Source: an uncultured Chloroflexota bacterium (lineage in GTDB: Bacteria; Chloroflexota; Dehalococcoidia; UBA3495). Taken from it: a DNA stretch of 8,468 nt. The stretch spans positions 1-8,468 of the forward strand of contig CAJWBT010000088.1 in NCBI GenBank assembly GCA_913020235.1, read 5' to 3'. Made by a program: the position numbers and the translations under genes. A model generated the notes under the pieces. That model saw nothing but the letters and a program-made list of their open reading frames with translations, was not told the DNA's origin and ran no database searches. This document shows positions 5,907-8,468 of this stretch, one piece after another (positions within the stretch are counted from its first letter, which is position 1; every line of letters starts with the position of its first letter).

Positions 5907-7976
5907 ATGGCTTTGAACATCGGCGTCGACATAGGGGGGACATTCACCGATGTGGTGGCGCTGGACACCACGTCCGGGGACTTTCTCTGCGCCAAGGTGA
6001 ACACGACGCCGCCGGGGTTGTTCCGCGGGTTTTTCCAGGCCATCGATAAGGTCCTGGCCCTCGGCTCCGCCTCTTACGCCGGCGTCGCCCGGATCGCCCA
6101 CGGCACCACGGTGGCGACCAACGCCATCGTGGAGGCCAAGGGCGCGCGCATCGGCATTCTAGTAACCGAAGGATTCGAAGACACCCTGGCCATCGGGCGG
6201 CAGAAACGGTCCGACATGTACGACGTTTTTCTGAGCGCCGAAACGCCGGTTTTCCTCGCCCCGCGGCGCCGTATCATCGGGGTGAGAGAGCGCATCTATC
6301 CCGACGGCGCCGTCGATGTCCCGCTGGACGATCACCAGGTGGCCCGGTCGGTTGATACCCTGGTGAACACCCACGGAGTGGACGCGATCGCCGTCTGTTA
6401 CCTCTTCTCCTTCGCCAACCCTCGGCACGAAGAGCGCACCAGGGACATCATCCGAGCGCGCCATCCGGGCGTGCCGGTGTCCCTCTCCTCTTCCCTGGAC
6501 CCTCGCTTCAGGGAGTACGAGCGGCTGTGCCTCACCGCCTTTGACGCCTACCTCCGCCCGGTGGTGGAACGGTATGTCCGGGAGATCAGCGGTGAGCTGC
6601 AAAAGAAGGGCATCAGCGGAAGATTCCTCATCATGAACTCCAGGGGCGGGATCACCACCGACGAGTCGGTCGTCGACAGCACAGTGTCAACAGTGCTCTC
6701 CGGGCCCGCCGCGGGGGTGGTGGGGAGTGTGTTCTTCGCCAAGCTGTGCGGGCTGGAGGACCTGATCACCCTGGACATCGGCGGGACCAGTTGCGACATC
6801 GCCCTGGTGGAAAAGGGCAAACCCCTCCTTTCCAGCGAGGGGAAGATCGGAAAGTACCCGCTGCGCCAACCAATGCTGGACATCGACACCATCGGCGCCG
6901 GGGGAGGCAGCATCGCCTGGACCGATGGCGGCGGCGCGCTCCGAGTGGGGCCCGGCAGCGCCGGGGCCAATCCCGGCCCCGCGTGCTACGGGAGCGGTGG
7001 GGAGCAGCCCACGGTGACCGACGCCACCCTGGTTCTGGGCTACCTGGACCCGGACTACTTCGCCGGAGGCTCGGTGGCGCTGTCCCGCTCACGGGCCGAG
7101 GAGGCCATCAAGAAGCACGTCGCCGGCCCCTTGGGCCTGGACTTGACCACCGCCGCCCAGGGAATACATACCATCGTGAACAACAACATGGCCGACGAGA
7201 TAAGGCTGGTCTCGGTGTTCCGGGGCTACGACCCCCGCAACTTCTCTCTGGTGGCGGTCGGGGGCGCCGGGCCGGTGCACGCCTGCCGCCTGGCCCAGCA
7301 GACCAACATCAGGAGGGTGCTGGTGCCGCCCAATCCGGGCGTGCTTTCGGCCTTCGGCCTGCTGGTGGCAAACCTGGACCACCAGGTGTCCAGGACCTAC
7401 CGCGTCGAAGCGGCAATGGCGGACTTGCGAGACCTGGCCGCGGCTTTCCAGGGGCTCGAAGCCGGCTGCCGCCGGGAGATGGACCGGGACTGGATGCCGG
7501 GCGCGGAGGTTGCCGAGCGGCGCTCGGTGGAAATGCGGTACGCGGGCCAGTCTTACGAGCTGGAGCTGCCCTTCCCGCCGGGACCGGTGGACGCCGGGGC
7601 GGTTTCCGGGGTGGTCGAGAGCTTCCACCGCGCTCACGAAAGGGTCTACGGACACCGGGACGCCGGCCACCTGGTGGATTTCGTCACCCTGCGGGTCATC
7701 TTCTCTCAGGCCCCACCCCAGCTATGGACGCCCCCAGAGGGGGAGCTGGGCGGCGCCGACCCAGCCCCCGCCCAGAAAGGAGTCCGGCAGGCCCACTTCA
7801 CCGAGTACGGCGGCTACGTGGACACGCCGGTATACGCCAGGGAGGCCCTGAAGCCCGGAATGGAGCTGACCGGCCCGGCTATCGTCGAGCAGGCGGACAC
7901 CACCACCGTCGTGTACCCCGCCGTCCGGGCCCGGATGGACAGGTACGGCAACCTGCTGATGGAGGTCCCCGCCTGA
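5907..7976 (+). CDS. hyuA: Hydantoinase A/oxoprolinase family ATPase subunit
   Basis: A 689-residue ATP-binding subunit expected to phosphorylate the substrate carbonyl, so that the paired B subunit can complete ring opening or carboxylation. The ASKHA-type phosphate motif GVDIGGTFTD stands at the N-terminus (6-15), SGPAAG at 265-270, the second phosphate motif LDIGGTSCD at 289-297, and the adenosine-side GAGGGSIAW at 330-338. NNNMADEIR and GGAGPVHAC follow in the Hydantoinase_A core, and the C-terminal part ends in the usual GPAIVEQADTTTVVYP stretch. I prefer ATG 5907 over the upstream in-frame ATG at 5787: family members begin just before the first phosphate motif, and the longer form would add 40 residues read from inside the B gene. 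The ribosome site is weak (GGTGG, 5895-5899), and translation may depend on coupling to the B gene 28 nt upstream. No transporter or regulator adjoins. Confidence 0.93.
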   Translation: MALNIGVDIGGTFTDVVALDTTSGDFLCAKVNTTPPGLFRGFFQAIDKVLALGSASYAGVARIAHGTTVATNAIVEAKGARIGILVTEGFEDTLAIGRQKRSDMYDVFLSAETPVFLAPRRRIIGVRERIYPDGAVDVPLDDHQVARSVDTLVNTHGVDAIAVCYLFSFANPRHEERTRDIIRARHPGVPVSLSSSLDPRFREYERLCLTAFDAYLRPVVERYVREISGELQKKGISGRFLIMNSRGGITTDESVVDSTVSTVLSGPAAGVVGSVFFAKLCGLEDLITLDIGGTSCDIALVEKGKPLLSSEGKIGKYPLRQPMLDIDTIGAGGGSIAWTDGGGALRVGPGSAGANPGPACYGSGGEQPTVTDATLVLGYLDPDYFAGGSVALSRSRAEEAIKKHVAGPLGLDLTTAAQGIHTIVNNNMADEIRLVSVFRGYDPRNFSLVAVGGAGPVHACRLAQQTNIRRVLVPPNPGVLSAFGLLVANLDHQVSRTYRVEAAMADLRDLAAAFQGLEAGCRREMDRDWMPGAEVAERRSVEMRYAGQSYELELPFPPGPVDAGAVSGVVESFHRAHERVYGHRDAGHLVDFVTLRVIFSQAPPQLWTPPEGELGGADPAPAQKGVRQAHFTEYGGYVDTPVYAREALKPGMELTGPAIVEQADTTTVVYPAVRARMDRYGNLLMEVPA

Positions 7977-8005
7977 GGAGGCTTCCGCCTCGGTCCCAAT
8001 GTGGC

Positions 8006-8092
8006 GGTGCCTATGCGAGTCGAGCGCTATCCTACGCCCGGCTTGGCAGGTACGAGGAGGCCCAGCAGAACGCTGACCGATGGCCGGAGCTA
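8006..8092 (+). pseudogene. Fragment of a tetratricopeptide-repeat gene
   Basis: The frame reads GAYASRALSYARLGRYEEAQ followed by QNADRWPEL, which fits one TPR helix pair: small residues at the helix packing positions, then YxRLGRYEEA, then an acidic/Pro end. No start codon or ribosome site serves it; upstream the same frame runs into out-of-frame sequence inside the hydantoinase A gene. After 8092 the frame stays open to a TGA at 8153-8155, but the TPR pattern is lost. It is best read as a decayed remnant left by deletion or insertion. A chance resemblance is possible, since it covers less than one complete repeat unit. Confidence 0.45.
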
Positions 8093-8201
8093 TCAGCCGG
8101 AATTCCCCAGATCAAACTGATTTCCCTGAACAACCGACCCTCTGGGATACCATGAATTCTCAAACGGTACCCTGAGCGCGTCAACTGCCATCCGATTCGC
8201 T

Positions 8202-8216
8202 AAAGTGGCCCACTTT
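8202..8216. repeat. 15-bp palindrome AAAGTGG-C-CCACTTT
   Basis: Two perfect 7-bp arms around a single C. It lies among mobile-element debris. Palindromes with this GTGG/CCAC core are, from memory, seen near some insertion-sequence ends, but I cannot assign it to an element. Confidence 0.5.
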
Positions 8217-8261
8217 CATGGGGTAACCACTGCCTTGCCAAGGGTAAAAGCCCGGAATCGC

Positions 8262-8293
8262 CTGCCCCTACCCAATGCTCTCCGGTAGGGCAG
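8262..8293 (-). repeat. Inverted repeat downstream of the transposase stop
   Basis: CTGCCCCTACC (8262-8272) pairs with GGTAGGGCAG (8284-8293), giving ten base pairs with one bulged C and an 11-nt loop. It stands 58 bp beyond the transposase stop on the minus strand. It could be a terminator-like hairpin of the element or part of its subterminal structure; no T-run follows. Confidence 0.45.
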
Positions 8294-8350
8294 CCCATTT
8301 GCCTTGGACGACCCCATCACCGTCATAAATACCAGTGCTCTCAATGCAGG

Positions 8351-8467
8351 CTAACCAGGTGCCAGCCGAAGCCGGCTGATCCGGTCCAGTATCCCGGCCA
8401 GCATCTCCCTGGCCACCAAGACCTCAGCAAGCTGGAACACCAGTCTGCGAGCGTGTCGTACCAGCCG
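8351..8467 (-). CDS. C-terminal end of a transposase, probably IS1380 family (partial)
   Basis: Only the last 38 codons are in the window; the gene continues past the right edge. The peptide begins RLVRHARRLVFQLAEVLVAR and ends ILDRISRLRLAPG before a TAG stop at 8351-8353. The RHARRLVFQLAEV segment followed by a helix ending in ILDRI resembles, from memory, the C-terminus of IS1380-group DDE transposases (Transposase_DDE group 1), which cut and paste their element. The catalytic residues are off the window, so activity cannot be judged. The family call rests on this short tail alone. Confidence 0.55.
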   Translation of the reverse strand, partial: RLVRHARRLVFQLAEVLVAREMLAGILDRISRLRLAPG

Positions 8468-8468
8468 C

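Larger units (their letters stand above)
7977..8350. other. Non-coding debris between the hydantoinase operon and a transposase end
   Basis: No intact gene is present. Right after the stop is a small hairpin, GAGGC-TTCC-GCCTC (7978-7991), without a T-run, which could be a weak terminator. Then come a TPR-like coding remnant (8006-8092), a 15-bp palindrome (8202-8216), a small palindrome CCTTGCCAAGG (8233-8243), and an inverted repeat (8262-8293). The left boundary of the insertion element whose transposase ends at 8351 should lie in this stretch, but I could not identify its terminal repeat. Confidence 0.55.

Noticed and set aside
6746..8155. 469-codon plus-strand open frame overlapping hydantoinase A
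   Set aside because: Its main part is an out-of-frame reading of the hydantoinase A gene with an Arg/Gly/Pro-rich product. Only its last stretch after 8006 shows a TPR-like pattern, which is reported as a fragment.
1..8468. CRISPR arrays, tRNA or rRNA genes, riboswitches, phage or defence genes
   Set aside because: No regularly spaced repeats, cloverleaf or rRNA-like sequence, or defence-family motif was found on either strand by eye.

Overview
The window reads as chromosomal DNA from a GC-rich bacterium. Codon use is strongly G/C-ending and Shine-Dalgarno sites of the AGGAG/GGAGG type stand before most starts. The gene set (twin zinc-ribbon protein with a Gly-rich linker, a P-II protein with an unusual T-loop, hydantoinase A/B pair, a TPR remnant and an IS end) resembles what is seen in Chloroflexota such as Dehalococcoidia or SAR202-like lineages. 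That placement is an inference from memory of such genomes and is not proven here.

Layout, left to right. (1) 37-387 (+): small protein with two zinc ribbons, followed by a perfect 11-bp hairpin at 401-426. (2) Four genes follow on the minus strand, read right to left: a LicD-family transferase with a C-terminal beta-sandwich domain (3581-2673), a small HxGH cytidylyltransferase resembling ethanolamine/choline-phosphate cytidylyltransferases (2622-2212), a P-II nitrogen regulatory protein (2046-1702) and a short-chain dehydrogenase/reductase (1261-554). (3) A 512-bp non-coding interval (3582-4093) separates these from a divergent plus-strand pair: a hydantoinase B-like subunit (4094-5878) and a hydantoinase A-like ATPase subunit (5907-7976). 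(4) From 7977 to the right edge lies debris: a TPR-like fragment without a start, several short palindromes, and the last 38 codons of a minus-strand transposase that runs off the window.

How the genes relate. LicD and the cytidylyltransferase form a plausible two-step module. The cytidylyltransferase would make a CDP-activated amino-alcohol or polyol, and LicD would move the phospho-alcohol onto a glycan or other acceptor. The hydantoinase pair is expected to form one ATP-dependent enzyme acting on a cyclic amide (hydantoin, oxoproline or lactam type), or a carboxylase of the acetone/acetophenone class; the substrate cannot be read from the sequence. The P-II gene stands without amtB or glnA in view. 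The SDR is a generic NAD(P)-dependent oxidoreductase.

No CRISPR array, tRNA, rRNA or defence system was seen. The most interesting element is the cytidylyltransferase-LicD module with its fused beta-sandwich domain. After that come a symmetric operator-like site in the divergent intergenic region and the remnants at the right edge.
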